Shown in pieces: positions 22,697-31,995 of a DNA stretch of 64,000 bases; the stretch's first letter is position 1; each line of letters starts with the position of its first letter. The notes under the pieces were generated by a model, which was not told the origin of the DNA, did not search any database, and was given only the letters and a program-made list of their open reading frames with translations. This stretch comes from Idiomarina xiamenensis 10-D-4. GTDB lineage: Bacteria; Pseudomonadota; Gammaproteobacteria; Enterobacterales; Alteromonadaceae. The translations under genes were made by a program, and so were the position numbers. The stretch covers positions 1 to 64,000 of the forward strand of contig NZ_AMRG01000009.1 of NCBI RefSeq assembly GCF_000299895.1, written 5' to 3'.

Positions 22697-23914
22697 TTAA
22701 AGAAGCAGTATGCCGCTGATTATTGCGGCAACAGTAACCGGTATACCCAGCGCGGCGAACTGCCTAAATCCAATGCTAATGCCGCGCTTTTTAGCAATTT
22801 CAACAACGATAATCGACGCTAACGAGCCCTGTAACAGCAGATTGCCAGCGACACTGCTGAAATAGGCGAGCAGGCTGGCTTGGCTGTGACTGAGATTATC
22901 AAGCACACTGAGTAGCAGAATGATGGCGGGCACGTTACCAATGGTGTTGCTCGCAACGACGCTAAAGCCAATGATGCCGTTCAACGAGTCAATACTGCCC
23001 TGCAGCCAATTCACCACTGTCTGGTTATGGTTATCACTGAGCAAGGCGGTACTTACGGTGTGGGTTAAAACAAATAGGCTAGCGATTAGCACCAGTAGTG
23101 GAATATTCGCTTGCTTTAGTACGGCTATGCGGTTTCGAGGCATGCTCAGCAACAGCAGTGCTAAACAGATTAACGATAGTCGTTGTAATGCTTGAGGCCA
23201 CAGCCAACTGGTTAATGTCATACTGGAAATAACGGTTATAGCAACGGCTAACGTCAGCCATTGTTGATATGACCAGCGTGCTTTTAGCGGTTCTGCTGGC
23301 CTGTCTGTGTGTTGCGGTGACTGTAAGTTGCGATATTTCAATAAAACGATGATGACGAACGCTAGCACTAAACTGAGGATTGCTGCGGCTAAGCTTTGCT
23401 GCAAATGTTGGGCTTGGCTTAAGCCACTATGGCTGGCCAGAATGATGTTTTGTGGATTACCTAAGATGCTAGCGGCGGAACCGATGTTAGATGCTAAGGC
23501 TAAGCCTATCAGTAGGGTCGCGCTATAGGATTGACGGGGTAGTAATAGCAGTAGAGGTGCTAGTAAGGCAACCACAACGTCGTTAATCATGACCATGCTG
23601 AGCAGCGCACAACTGAGCATAACCAAACCGAGTAAGGCTAACGGATGTAGCAAGACCAGCCGGCTTGATTGCGAGGTAGCACCACGCAGTTGCGCAAGGT
23701 TAGCACCGACTAATAAGAACACCGCCATGATCAACAACGTTTGGCTATCAATGTAAGCAAACGCTTGTGCCGGAGTAATGCCTTCGATTAACGCACAGGC
23801 AATGGCAGCGGCAGTAGTTGTGCGTGTACGACCGATTTGCGTGAATGGTAGTGAGCCGCGAGCTAATACCCAAATAACCAATAAGCTGATAATCAGAATG
23901 GAAATGTCGGACAT
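22697..23914 (-). CDS. ArsB/NhaD-superfamily ion transporter (YbiR-like)
   Basis: 405 residues with about ten hydrophobic helices. The signature LGNPQNIILASHSGLS (about residues 152-167) is the hallmark GNPQN loop of the ion transporter superfamily. A matching inverted repeat-type segment (VVASNTIGNVPAIILLL) lies in the second half. It is closest in style to E. coli YbiR, whose substrate is uncertain; it could move anions, arsenite or sodium. It stands alone, convergent with the lipoprotein gene and divergent from the PLP enzyme. Confidence 0.8.
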   Translation of the reverse strand: MSDISILIISLLVIWVLARGSLPFTQIGRTRTTTAAAIACALIEGITPAQAFAYIDSQTLLIMAVFLLVGANLAQLRGATSQSSRLVLLHPLALLGLVMLSCALLSMVMINDVVVALLAPLLLLLPRQSYSATLLIGLALASNIGSAASILGNPQNIILASHSGLSQAQHLQQSLAAAILSLVLAFVIIVLLKYRNLQSPQHTDRPAEPLKARWSYQQWLTLAVAITVISSMTLTSWLWPQALQRLSLICLALLLLSMPRNRIAVLKQANIPLLVLIASLFVLTHTVSTALLSDNHNQTVVNWLQGSIDSLNGIIGFSVVASNTIGNVPAIILLLSVLDNLSHSQASLLAYFSSVAGNLLLQGSLASIIVVEIAKKRGISIGFRQFAALGIPVTVAAIISGILLL

Positions 23915-24050
23915 AAGTGCTGCTGGTTTGTTGTCGGTGATGTTGGCGAGGTAAGCTATGTTACAACGTTAACTGAATGCTTATCTAGCGAAAAGCGCAA
24001 GAGCAGGATCAATGCGAGAGACGTCGGTGCGGCTCAGTCAGGAGAGGTAA

Positions 24051-25205
24051 ATGACCAAAATTTCATCGTTAGCATTAGTCGAAAAGCCCGATACGCCGTT
24101 CTTGGCCATCGATAAAAATGTCATGTTACGCAATATTGAGCGCATGCGTAAACACATTGGCTCACGTAGCGACTCGGTCACAATACGGCCACACTTCAAA
24201 ACCCTGCGCACGCTCGATGCTGCGCCTTATTTGCTAAGCGACCAATCGCAACCCATCACCGTGTCCACCTTAAAAGAAGCCGAAGTGTTGGCCGCTGTTG
24301 GCTATAGCAATATGACCTATGCCGTCGGTATTGCTGCGCACAAGCTGCCGCGAGTACAAGCCTTGCTGGCGCAAGGGGTCGATTGTCGCATCATTTTGGA
24401 TAATCAGGCGCAAGTCACAGCGGTTAATGATTTTTGCCAACAAACTCAGTGCACCATAGCAGTCATGATCGAGCTGGATTGCGATGGCCACCGTGGTGGT
24501 ATTCGAGCCGATGACGCTGAATTAATTACCCTTGCCCGACAATTGCAAGACGGTGCTGCTGAGTTTCGGGGTGTGCTGACCCATGCCGGCGAGTCCTATC
24601 ATTGTCATGACGCGCAGCAGTTGCGGCAAGCGGCGCAAGCAGAGGTAGACGCAGCACGACTGGCAAGTCAGCGTTTGCGTGATCAAGGTATTGCTTGTGC
24701 CGAAGTTAGCGTGGGTTCGACACCGACGGCGTTGAGCGATGTCGACTTACGCGGTATCAGCGAAGTTCGCGCTGGAGTTTATACGCTGTTTGATTTGGTC
24801 ATGTACGGTATTGGTGTATGCCAGTTAGCAGATATCGCAGCACGCGTGGTGACGACAGTGATCGGACATAATGCTGAGCGCGGTTGGTTGCTTACCGATG
24901 CTGGTTGGATGGCGCTGTCGTCTGACCGAGGTAGTGCTGCAACGTGGCAAGATCACGGCTATGGGCTCGTTGCTGATAGTGCCGGTAACCTATTGCAGGG
25001 CTTACAGGTGAGTCAGGCTAATCAAGAGCACGGTGTGATCACCAGAACCGATGGTAAACCGCTGAATATTGAAGATTTCGCTATCGGTACACGGCTACAA
25101 ATTTTGCCGAACCACGCATGCGCCACGATGGCTATGCATGACCACTATCAAGTATTCGATGATCAAAATCGGCATCAGATTTGGTCGCGAATACGCGGTT
25201 GGTAA
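24051..25205 (+). CDS. DSD1-family PLP enzyme (D-threonine aldolase / D-serine dehydratase-like)
   Basis: Fold-type III PLP enzyme of 384 residues with an alanine racemase-like N-terminal barrel. The PLP lysine is Lys50 in IRPHFKT. The metal-binding pair is His355 and Cys357 in LPNHACATM near the C-terminus, as in D-serine dehydratase and D-threonine aldolase. It probably breaks down a D-hydroxy amino acid; which one cannot be told. A GGAGAGG ribosome-binding site is present. It is followed by an MDR reductase on the same strand after 120 bp. Confidence 0.88.
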   Translation: MTKISSLALVEKPDTPFLAIDKNVMLRNIERMRKHIGSRSDSVTIRPHFKTLRTLDAAPYLLSDQSQPITVSTLKEAEVLAAVGYSNMTYAVGIAAHKLPRVQALLAQGVDCRIILDNQAQVTAVNDFCQQTQCTIAVMIELDCDGHRGGIRADDAELITLARQLQDGAAEFRGVLTHAGESYHCHDAQQLRQAAQAEVDAARLASQRLRDQGIACAEVSVGSTPTALSDVDLRGISEVRAGVYTLFDLVMYGIGVCQLADIAARVVTTVIGHNAERGWLLTDAGWMALSSDRGSAATWQDHGYGLVADSAGNLLQGLQVSQANQEHGVITRTDGKPLNIEDFAIGTRLQILPNHACATMAMHDHYQVFDDQNRHQIWSRIRGW

Positions 25206-25328
25206 TAAGCACTAACTAAGTTGCTGTTTGTTTACCGGCATCAGGTGATTTTTACACGCCAAGACTGCACCAAATTCGGTCTCTTCGCGTAGCTAATAAT
25301 ATCCTATTAAGTCATCACTGGAGTAATG

Positions 25329-26306
25329 ATGCGTAGTGCAATTCATGAGAGTTTTGGAGAGCCGGCCGACGTCTTAACCTTGGCCGAGCGTGACAAACCG
25401 CAACCCGCTGGCAATCAAATTCGGGTAAAAATGACCTTAGCGCCGATTCATAACCACGATCTGTGGACGGTGCGCGGTAACTATGGTTATAAGCCGGAAT
25501 TACCCGCCATCGGTGGTAGCGAGGCGGTAGGTGTTATTGATGCCGTTGGCACTGAAGTGCAGGGCTTAAAAGTGGGTCAAAGAGTCGCCATAGCGGGCGC
25601 GCATGGGACTTGGGCTGAGTATTTTGTTGGGCCTGCTAAAGCGGCGGTGCCGATGCCGGACGAGCTTGACGACGAGATCGCCGCACAGTTGATTGCGATG
25701 CCTTTGAGTGCACTGATGTTATTAGAGTTTTTAGCTGTCGATAGCGGGCAATGGGTGATTCAAAACGCCGCTAACGGTGCCGTCGGTAAAACTCTAGCAA
25801 TGTTAGCCGCTGCGCGTGGCGTCAATGTCATTAACGTGGTACGCCGCGACGATGCTATCGACGAGTTACAGCAACTGGGTATTAAACACATCGTATCCAC
25901 TGCAAACGACGACTGGCAGCAGCAGGTCAAAGATATTATGGGCGATGACCCGTTAACGGCTGCGGTCGATTCGGTCGGTGGTCGTGAAAGTGGCGAATTA
26001 CTCAATTTGTTGGGTGAAAACGGTACCTTAGTGTCGTTTGGTTCGATGACCGGTGAGCCGATGACGCTAAGCTCAGGAGACGTTATCTTCAAACAGGCAG
26101 TAGTGAAAGGCTTCTGGGGCAGTAAAGTTAGCCAGAATACCAGCGCTGAGGACAAAAAGCGTTTGATCGGCGAATTAATACAACAGGCGACGCAAGGCAA
26201 GCTACAGTTACCGGTTGAGGCCATTTATGATTTGCATGAGGCAGCCAAAGCGGCTAAGCACGCCTTGCAAAAAGGCCGCCAAGGCAAAGTGTTGTTGAAA
26301 GCTTAA
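25329..26306 (+). CDS. MDR-family zinc-independent reductase (quinone/enoyl reductase-like)
   Basis: 325 residues with a GroES-like N-terminal domain and an NADPH Rossmann domain (VIQNAANGAVGKTLAMLAAARGVNVINVVRR). The QNAANGAVG motif is typical of the Etr1/quinone-reductase branch of medium-chain dehydrogenases. No structural zinc cysteines are seen. The second of two adjacent ATGs (25329) is five bases after GGAG and is preferred. The substrate is unknown. Confidence 0.85.
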   Translation: MRSAIHESFGEPADVLTLAERDKPQPAGNQIRVKMTLAPIHNHDLWTVRGNYGYKPELPAIGGSEAVGVIDAVGTEVQGLKVGQRVAIAGAHGTWAEYFVGPAKAAVPMPDELDDEIAAQLIAMPLSALMLLEFLAVDSGQWVIQNAANGAVGKTLAMLAAARGVNVINVVRRDDAIDELQQLGIKHIVSTANDDWQQQVKDIMGDDPLTAAVDSVGGRESGELLNLLGENGTLVSFGSMTGEPMTLSSGDVIFKQAVVKGFWGSKVSQNTSAEDKKRLIGELIQQATQGKLQLPVEAIYDLHEAAKAAKHALQKGRQGKVLLKA

Positions 26307-26361
26307 GTGCAAGCCAATAGACGGCATTGTTGAAACGACGACGAATATCCAGGAGGTCATG

Positions 26362-27093
26362 ATGAGCAAGGTTGCTAAGCTATATCGGATGGTCACCGAT
26401 GAACATATTTGTCCGTACGGATTACGCTCGAAGGACTTATTAAAACGCGAGGGGTATGAGGTCGAGGATCATCCGTTAACCTCGCGTGAACAGACCGACG
26501 AATTTAAAGCCAAACATGATGTTAAAACCACCCCACAAACCTTTATTGATGGTCAGCGCATTGGTGGCTACGACGAACTGCGCGAGTATTTTGGTAAAGG
26601 CGAAGCCGGTCAGACTGGCACCAGTTACACCCCAGTGATCGCCATTTTTTCGGTCGCCGCGCTACTCAGTCTCGCTTATCAATACGGTTTAGCGGCGGAC
26701 TACCTATCAATTCGAACATTACTACTGTTCATTGCGTTTGCTATGACCTTGTTAGCAGTACAAAAGCTGCAAGACTTGTATAGCTTTACCACGTCCTTTA
26801 TTACCTACGATTTATTGGCGATGAAGTGGCTGCGCTATGGCTATATTTATCCGTTTGTCGAGGCATACGTCGGCATCGGTATGCTGGCGCAACTACCGGC
26901 TTGGGCGGTGGCGCCGTTTGCGCTATTTATTGGTGTGGTCGGCGCGGTATCGGTGTTTAAAGCGGTTTATATTGATAAACGCGAGCTCAAGTGTGCCTGT
27001 GTTGGCGGTGACAGCAATGTGCCGCTGGGCTTTGTCTCGTTGTCAGAAAACCTGTTTATGATAGCCGGTGCGGTGATCATGTTGTTGTGGTGA
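26362..27093 (+). CDS. Glutaredoxin-MauE membrane fusion protein
   Basis: The first 80 residues are a glutaredoxin fold with an active site reading CPYG (monothiol; the second Cys of CPYC is missing) and the cis-Pro region KTTPQTFIDGQRIGGYDEL. The rest has four hydrophobic helices of the MauE/DoxX type (YDLLAMKWLRYGYIYPFVEAYVGIGML) and ends with LKCACVGGDSNVPLGFVSLSENLFM. The C-A-C pair may exchange electrons with the glutaredoxin domain. A role in membrane-linked thiol redox is inferred. AGGAGG supports the second ATG. Its 3' end overlaps the convergent HD hydrolase by 17 bp. Confidence 0.85.
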   Translation: MSKVAKLYRMVTDEHICPYGLRSKDLLKREGYEVEDHPLTSREQTDEFKAKHDVKTTPQTFIDGQRIGGYDELREYFGKGEAGQTGTSYTPVIAIFSVAALLSLAYQYGLAADYLSIRTLLLFIAFAMTLLAVQKLQDLYSFTTSFITYDLLAMKWLRYGYIYPFVEAYVGIGMLAQLPAWAVAPFALFIGVVGAVSVFKAVYIDKRELKCACVGGDSNVPLGFVSLSENLFMIAGAVIMLLW

Positions 27094-27739
27094 TTGATGC
27101 TGCGTCAGCAACCGCGATTTCGGTGCCCAGTTGTTGCAGATAATCTTGCATAAAGGCTAGGCGCCTTTTCGCCTCTTGGCGCGCCGCATGAGTGTGCATT
27201 GCGTCAGGTAATCGAAATAGTTTGGTATAAAAATGGTCGAACGTGTAGTGCTTGTCATTCCATTCGCGTTCTTGCGCAAACGGGTCGTCGCCATGATAAA
27301 GTTCCACACCCATGCTACTACCGACTTGAATACACCGAGCGATACCGATAGCCCCTAATGCGTCTAAACGGTCCGCATCCTGTACAACTTTTGCCTCTAG
27401 GGTCTGGGGTGTGATACCGGCGCTGTAGCTATGTGCGGTAATGGCATGCGTAATTGCATCTAAATGAAGCTCGGGATAATTTATGCTTACCAGAAACTGA
27501 CGTGCCTTTTGCGCCGCTAGCTGCGAACTTTTTGCTCGTTCCGGATGGTTTTTCGGTAATGAAAAACAATCGTGCAAATAGGCAGCAGGTACCACCACGG
27601 CCAAATTGGCGCTTTCATGACGTGCCAACTGTTTAGCATTACTGACCACACGGTTGATGTGTTGCGGGTCATGCGCTGGGTCGGCTGCCATTGTTGCCGC
27701 GATGAATTCAATCAATAGTGGTTCATACTTTGCGTACAC
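27077..27739 (-). CDS. HD-domain phosphohydrolase (YedJ-like)
   Basis: 220 residues with HD-superfamily metal ligands: His23-Asp24/His27 (DPAHDPQHINRV), His56-Asp57 (YLHDCF) and a later VVQDADRLDALGAIG. It resembles YedJ, a predicted metal-dependent phosphohydrolase of unknown substrate. It starts at GTG with GAGG upstream. It overlaps the 3' end of the glutaredoxin-MauE gene tail to tail, so the two may interfere with each other. Confidence 0.85.
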   Translation of the reverse strand: MYAKYEPLLIEFIAATMAADPAHDPQHINRVVSNAKQLARHESANLAVVVPAAYLHDCFSLPKNHPERAKSSQLAAQKARQFLVSINYPELHLDAITHAITAHSYSAGITPQTLEAKVVQDADRLDALGAIGIARCIQVGSSMGVELYHGDDPFAQEREWNDKHYTFDHFYTKLFRLPDAMHTHAARQEAKRRLAFMQDYLQQLGTEIAVADAASITTTT

Positions 27740-27763
27740 TATGCACCTCTTTGATAACGGTTT

Positions 27764-29134
27764 TCACTTCCCGATACAAAAACTACCAAAGATCTTACCA
27801 AGCAGGTCGTCGGAGGTGAATTCGCCGGTGATTTCGTTGAGGTGCTGTTGGGTGAGGCGTAGTTCTTCGGCCAGCAGTTCGCCGGCGAGATTGAGGGTCA
27901 GTTGTTCTTGGCCTTGCAGCAGGTGTTGGCGGGCGCGGGCGAGGGCGTCTAAGTGGCGACGTCGCGCCATAAAACCGCCTTCGGTGGTGCCTTGGTAACC
28001 GACACAGTGTTTTAGGTGTTCGCGTAATAAATCGATACCACGACCAGTTTTCGCCGATAGGTGAAGGACGGGGACACCGCTGACACTATCCATCACCACC
28101 GGCTCTTCGCTTAAATCGGCTTTATTGCGAATAACGGTAATCGGAATATCGTCCGGTAAGCGCTCGACAAACTCAGGCCAAATATCGTGTGGATGGGTGG
28201 CGCGGGTGTCGTGGCTATCAACCACCATTAATACCCGGTCGGCTTGCCGAATTTCGTCCCAAGCGCGCGCAATACCGATTTGTTCGACTTCGTCGGGGCT
28301 ATCGCGTAGGCCTGCAGTATCGATGATGTGTAACGGCATGCCTTCAATTTGAATATGCTCGCGCAGCACATCGCGGGTGGTGCCGGCGATGGCGGTAACA
28401 ATGGCCGATTCACGCCCTGCTAGGGCATTCAATAACGACGACTTCCCGGCATTAGGGCGACCGGCAATAACCACCCGCATACCATCGCGCATTAACGTGC
28501 CTTGGCGGGCTTGTAAGTCGATTTCGTGCAGTTGGTCAATGATAGCATCTAAGTCACTGGCGACTTTGCCGTCGCTGAGAAAGTCGATTTCTTCGTCGGG
28601 AAAATCAATCGCCGCTTCGACATACATGCGTAGTTGAATCACCGCATCGACTAATTGGTCGATTTTGTATGAAAACTCGCCTTTAAGACTCTGCAATGCC
28701 GCACGGGCTGCCTGTTCGGAGGTGGTATCGATTAAGTCGGCAATGGCCTCGGCCTGGGTCAAGTCGAGCTTGTCGTTCATAAACGCGCGCTCGCTAAATT
28801 CGCCGGGTTTAGCCAAGCGTACGGAGGGAATAGCTAGCGCCGCTTTGATGATCATATCGATTAACACAGGACCGCCGTGCCCTTGTAACTCGAGCACGTC
28901 TTCACCGGTAAATGAATTAGGACCGGGAAAGAACAAAGCGATGCCCTCGTCAAGTAATTGGCCCTGGCTGTCGCGGAATGGCAAATACTCGGCATAACGA
29001 GGTTTGGGGCAGTGGCCGAGTAAGGCTTCGGCGACTTGGCGAGCCGCATCGCCGCTAACACGAACAATACCAACACCACCCCGACCGGGTGGTGTGGCTT
29101 GCGCTACGATACTGTCGTTGCTGCTGTCGTGCAT
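27764..29134 (-). CDS. mnmE: tRNA modification GTPase
   Basis: MnmE is the GTPase partner of MnmG (encoded 12 kb away) in U34 tRNA modification. An N-terminal folate-binding domain ([20 protein letters not shown]) precedes a helical domain with an inserted G domain. The P-loop is [14 protein letters not shown] and the G3 is DTAGLRD. The C-terminal FCIGK carries the conserved Cys453. The 456-residue length is normal. It follows yidC by 34 bp. Confidence 0.97.
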   Translation of the reverse strand: MHDSSNDSIVAQATPPGRGGVGIVRVSGDAARQVAEALLGHCPKPRYAEYLPFRDSQGQLLDEGIALFFPGPNSFTGEDVLELQGHGGPVLIDMIIKAALAIPSVRLAKPGEFSERAFMNDKLDLTQAEAIADLIDTTSEQAARAALQSLKGEFSYKIDQLVDAVIQLRMYVEAAIDFPDEEIDFLSDGKVASDLDAIIDQLHEIDLQARQGTLMRDGMRVVIAGRPNAGKSSLLNALAGRESAIVTAIAGTTRDVLREHIQIEGMPLHIIDTAGLRDSPDEVEQIGIARAWDEIRQADRVLMVVDSHDTRATHPHDIWPEFVERLPDDIPITVIRNKADLSEEPVVMDSVSGVPVLHLSAKTGRGIDLLREHLKHCVGYQGTTEGGFMARRRHLDALARARQHLLQGQEQLTLNLAGELLAEELRLTQQHLNEITGEFTSDDLLGKIFGSFCIGK

Positions 29135-29168
29135 AGTTTCCGTGCTAGGCCTTAGTTTTTACTATGAG

Positions 29169-30851
29169 TTACTTCTTCTTGCGATTACCGCGCACCATCA
29201 GGCCTTTTTTCTCTAGACCACGATAGATAATTTGCATTTGCGCAATGGTAATCAAGTTGCTGACTAACCAATAGAGTACCAGACCTGCTGGGAACCAGAG
29301 GAAGAATACGGTAAATACTACCGGCATATACGTCAGTAACTTCTGCTGCATAGGGTCAGCGGTCGGTGTCGGTTGCAGTCTTTGCATCACGAACATACTG
29401 ATACCCATCAGAATCGGTAACACGTAGTACGGGTCTTTAGCCGATAAGTCGTTGATCCACAGGAACAGCGGCGAGTGGCGTAACTCCACACTTTCTAGCA
29501 GCACCCAATACAATGCTAAGAAGATAGGTAACTGTAACAACATCGGGAAGCAACCGCCGATCGGGTTAACTTTCTCTTCTTTGTACAGCTTCATCATCGC
29601 TTGCGACATTTTCTGTCGATCGTCACCGTAGCGCTCGCGTAGTGATTGCATTTTCGGCTGGATCATGCGCATTTTTGCCATCGACACGTATTGTGCTTTG
29701 GTCAAAGGGAACAACAACGCTTTGATGATGACGGTCGTCAATACGATGGCCAAACCCCAGTTCAAGACGATGCCATGCAAGAACTGTAGCAACTTAAATA
29801 ATGGCTGTGCTAACCACCAAAGAATGCCGTAGTCGACGGTCAAATCTAAGTGTGGCGCGATTTCAGCCATGCTGTCTTGGTCTTTCGGACCCGCATAAAG
29901 TGTCGACACGAAGGTTTCGGTTTGACCCGGGGCAATGGTTTTGGCCGGCTCGATAATACCGATAACCGCTTGGTTGTTACTAGCGGTTTGGGTAAACAGG
30001 CGGTTTTCTTGGCTTTGACGCGGTATCCAAGCTGAGGCGAAATAATGCTCTAACATACCGGCCCAACCCTCGTTGGTGGTGATGTTCAGGCTGCGCTCTT
30101 TGATATCGTCAAAGGTGTACTTTTCGTACCGCTCATTATCAGACGAATACGCTGCACCGCGATAGGTCGGCATGACCATGCTGCCGCTGCCTTCGTTCAT
30201 GCTTTGCTTAAGCTGGCCATAAAACTGCATGGTTTTGGCGCTATCGCTAGCATTGGTGACTTCATAAGCGACGTCGATGGCATAACTGTTGCGCGTAAAG
30301 GTGAACAGTTTTTTTATCGTTGAACCGTCGTCGGTGGTGAACGTCATCGGAATAGTCAAGCTATCGCCAGTAAGCGTGTACTCACTTTTCTCGGTAGAGA
30401 AGGTAGGGCGACCGCGATTGGAATCGGTACCATCGGCACCGATTAAGCCCGATTGAGCGATATAAACGTCACCCGCTTGATTGTGTAATAACTGAAACTT
30501 AGCGTCAGATTCTAACGAACGGCTAAATTGCATCAGTTCGGCGCTGATGATATCGCCGCCGCGGCGGTCGATAATGGCATCAAAAACGTCGGTTTGTACA
30601 CGCACATAGCGATCACTATTGGCGCTGATATCGTTGTCGCTACCCGGCACGCTGCTACTGCTATTAGTAGCCGAAGGCACGCTGTCGCCGCCACTGGTGG
30701 CTCTAGGCATGTTGCTGTCGGTGCTGGTCGAAGTTTGGCTAGTTTGGTTCGCGCGTTCGGTGCCAGGCGCGGTTTCAACCATCCAGGTTTGATATAAGAA
30801 AAAGCTGACAACTAAAAACGCAATCAGCAATATCGAACGTGGCGAATTCAT
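29169..30851 (-). CDS. yidC: Membrane protein insertase YidC
   Basis: YidC inserts and folds inner-membrane proteins, including ATP synthase subunit c. It has 560 residues. The N-terminal membrane anchor ([18 protein letters not shown]) is followed by a Ser/Thr-rich linker and a large periplasmic beta domain. The core helices carry the family segment [29 protein letters not shown] and the usual [21 protein letters not shown] basic C-terminus (RGNRKKK) is present. Its start overlaps the yidD stop (ATGA). Confidence 0.97.
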   Translation of the reverse strand: MNSPRSILLIAFLVVSFFLYQTWMVETAPGTERANQTSQTSTSTDSNMPRATSGGDSVPSATNSSSSVPGSDNDISANSDRYVRVQTDVFDAIIDRRGGDIISAELMQFSRSLESDAKFQLLHNQAGDVYIAQSGLIGADGTDSNRGRPTFSTEKSEYTLTGDSLTIPMTFTTDDGSTIKKLFTFTRNSYAIDVAYEVTNASDSAKTMQFYGQLKQSMNEGSGSMVMPTYRGAAYSSDNERYEKYTFDDIKERSLNITTNEGWAGMLEHYFASAWIPRQSQENRLFTQTASNNQAVIGIIEPAKTIAPGQTETFVSTLYAGPKDQDSMAEIAPHLDLTVDYGILWWLAQPLFKLLQFLHGIVLNWGLAIVLTTVIIKALLFPLTKAQYVSMAKMRMIQPKMQSLRERYGDDRQKMSQAMMKLYKEEKVNPIGGCFPMLLQLPIFLALYWVLLESVELRHSPLFLWINDLSAKDPYYVLPILMGISMFVMQRLQPTPTADPMQQKLLTYMPVVFTVFFLWFPAGLVLYWLVSNLITIAQMQIIYRGLEKKGLMVRGNRKKK

Positions 30852-31108
30852 AATGTCTTCGTCTCTGTTGTTTGCTTGGGTGGAACCGGATCAAAGCCGC
30901 CGGGATGCCCCGGGTGACATTTGACGATACGTTTTACTGCTAACCAGCTTCCTCGTATCACTCCGTGAGTTTCTATCGCACTTATGGCATAGCTAGAACA
31001 GGTCGGATAGAACCGACAGCGAGGCCCCAAGAGCGGACTGATCAGCTTTTGGTAGACGCGGATGACTGCGATTGGTATTGCTCGCAGCGCCTGCTTAACT
31101 TTGACCAT
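30848..31108 (-). CDS. yidD: Membrane protein insertion efficiency factor YidD
   Basis: 86 residues with the signature [24 protein letters not shown] and the end [11 protein letters not shown]. It is a small amphipathic protein that assists YidC-dependent insertion. It overlaps rnpA by 67 bp and yidC by 4 bp, as in many Proteobacteria. Confidence 0.95.
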   Translation of the reverse strand: MVKVKQALRAIPIAVIRVYQKLISPLLGPRCRFYPTCSSYAISAIETHGVIRGSWLAVKRIVKCHPGHPGGFDPVPPKQTTETKTL

Positions 31109-31434
31109 AACTTATCCAATAGTCGTCTGAGTTCGTCGTTGTTCAGGTCGGTAATACCTGATTTGGCGATGATGACAATATCGAAAGCGGGTATTTTATA
31201 CTGTTTTAAGCGAAAAGACTCCCGTATCTGACGTTTTATTCGATTTCTATCGACAGCACGTTTCGCACGCTTTTTACCGATGACTACGCCAATGCGCGCT
31301 TGACCCTGTTGATTAGGGCTTGCCAGCATCGTCAATTGACTAGTAACGGCTTTAACAGGAGGATTGGAGAATACGGTTTGGAAGTGTGCAGGAGTCAGCA
31401 GACGTGACTCCCGCGAATAAGGATAGCTAGTCAC
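31042..31434 (-). CDS. rnpA: Ribonuclease P protein component
   Basis: The protein subunit of RNase P, which matures the 5' ends of tRNAs. 130 residues with the RNR motif [19 protein letters not shown] and the preceding [13 protein letters not shown]. The start is a GTG at 31434 without a strong ribosome-binding site, 14 bp after rpmH, consistent with coupling. The C-terminal tail is longer than usual and Ser/Gln-rich, coded where it overlaps yidD. Confidence 0.96.
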   Translation of the reverse strand: MTSYPYSRESRLLTPAHFQTVFSNPPVKAVTSQLTMLASPNQQGQARIGVVIGKKRAKRAVDRNRIKRQIRESFRLKQYKIPAFDIVIIAKSGITDLNNDELRRLLDKLWSKLSRRCEQYQSQSSASTKS

Positions 31435-31448
31435 TCAGCGAGTGCTGC

Positions 31449-31583
31449 TTAGGCGCTCAGTACTTTACGGCCTTTCGCACGACGACGTGCTAATACTTTG
31501 CGGCCGTTAGCGGTTGCCATACGAGCACGGAAGCCGTGAGTGCGCTTGCGTTTTAAAACGCTTGGTTGAAATGTTCTTTTCAT
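31449..31583 (-). CDS. rpmH: 50S ribosomal protein L34
   Basis: A 44-residue, highly basic protein beginning [19 protein letters not shown] and ending GRKVLSA, an unmistakable L34. It heads the rpmH-rnpA-yidD-yidC-mnmE run and is divergent from dnaA, the classical arrangement. Confidence 0.98.
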   Translation of the reverse strand: MKRTFQPSVLKRKRTHGFRARMATANGRKVLARRRAKGRKVLSA

Positions 31584-31995
31584 AACGTTATCCGTCGGTC
31601 AGTTGTTAATCTTCACGCTGGCCGAGATTTGCCGAAGCTTACCAAACGTGATCGCCATTTAATTAAGAGCGCGGATATTAGCGATTTAGGCGATGAAAGT
31701 CAACGTCATTCAGCGTTAAAAACGATCATAATTGATCCGATGATTAGGCGCTGGCAGGACAATACTGATAAATGTTAAATATCCACAAAGTTGGCGCGTA
31801 TTTTGATATGGGGTGTGGATAACGGGCGAAAAAGCATAAAGTACTGGATCGAAAACCAGTTGACAAAAGTATTTAAAACGGTTCCAGATAATTTGTAAAA
31901 TCTTCGCTCCAGCCCCTAAAAAATCTAGAGATCGCGAACTTCATGCAGTACAATCAAATGAGGATAAAATAATCATAACGTGTTAGGAGAAGGGT
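31584..31995. promoter_or_regulatory. rpmH-dnaA divergent regulatory region with DnaA boxes
   Basis: A perfect DnaA box lies on the minus strand at 31814-31822 (TGTGGATAA). A one-mismatch box (ATATCCACA) lies at 31779-31787. Both are upstream of dnaA, consistent with DnaA autoregulation. TTGACA occurs at 31860-31865 and GATAAT at 31887-31892, but the 21-bp gap is too long for a standard promoter. The region lacks the GATC clustering and unwinding repeats of the mnmG-mioC origin, so I treat it as a control region. Confidence 0.6.

Noticed and set aside
31860-31892. TTGACA and GATAAT as the dnaA promoter
   Set aside because: The spacer is 21 bp, well outside the usual 16-18 bp, and no better pair could be chosen with confidence.
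31584-31995. A second replication origin at rpmH-dnaA
   Set aside because: It has one perfect and one near DnaA box but no GATC cluster or AT-rich 13-mer array. A dnaA control region explains it better.
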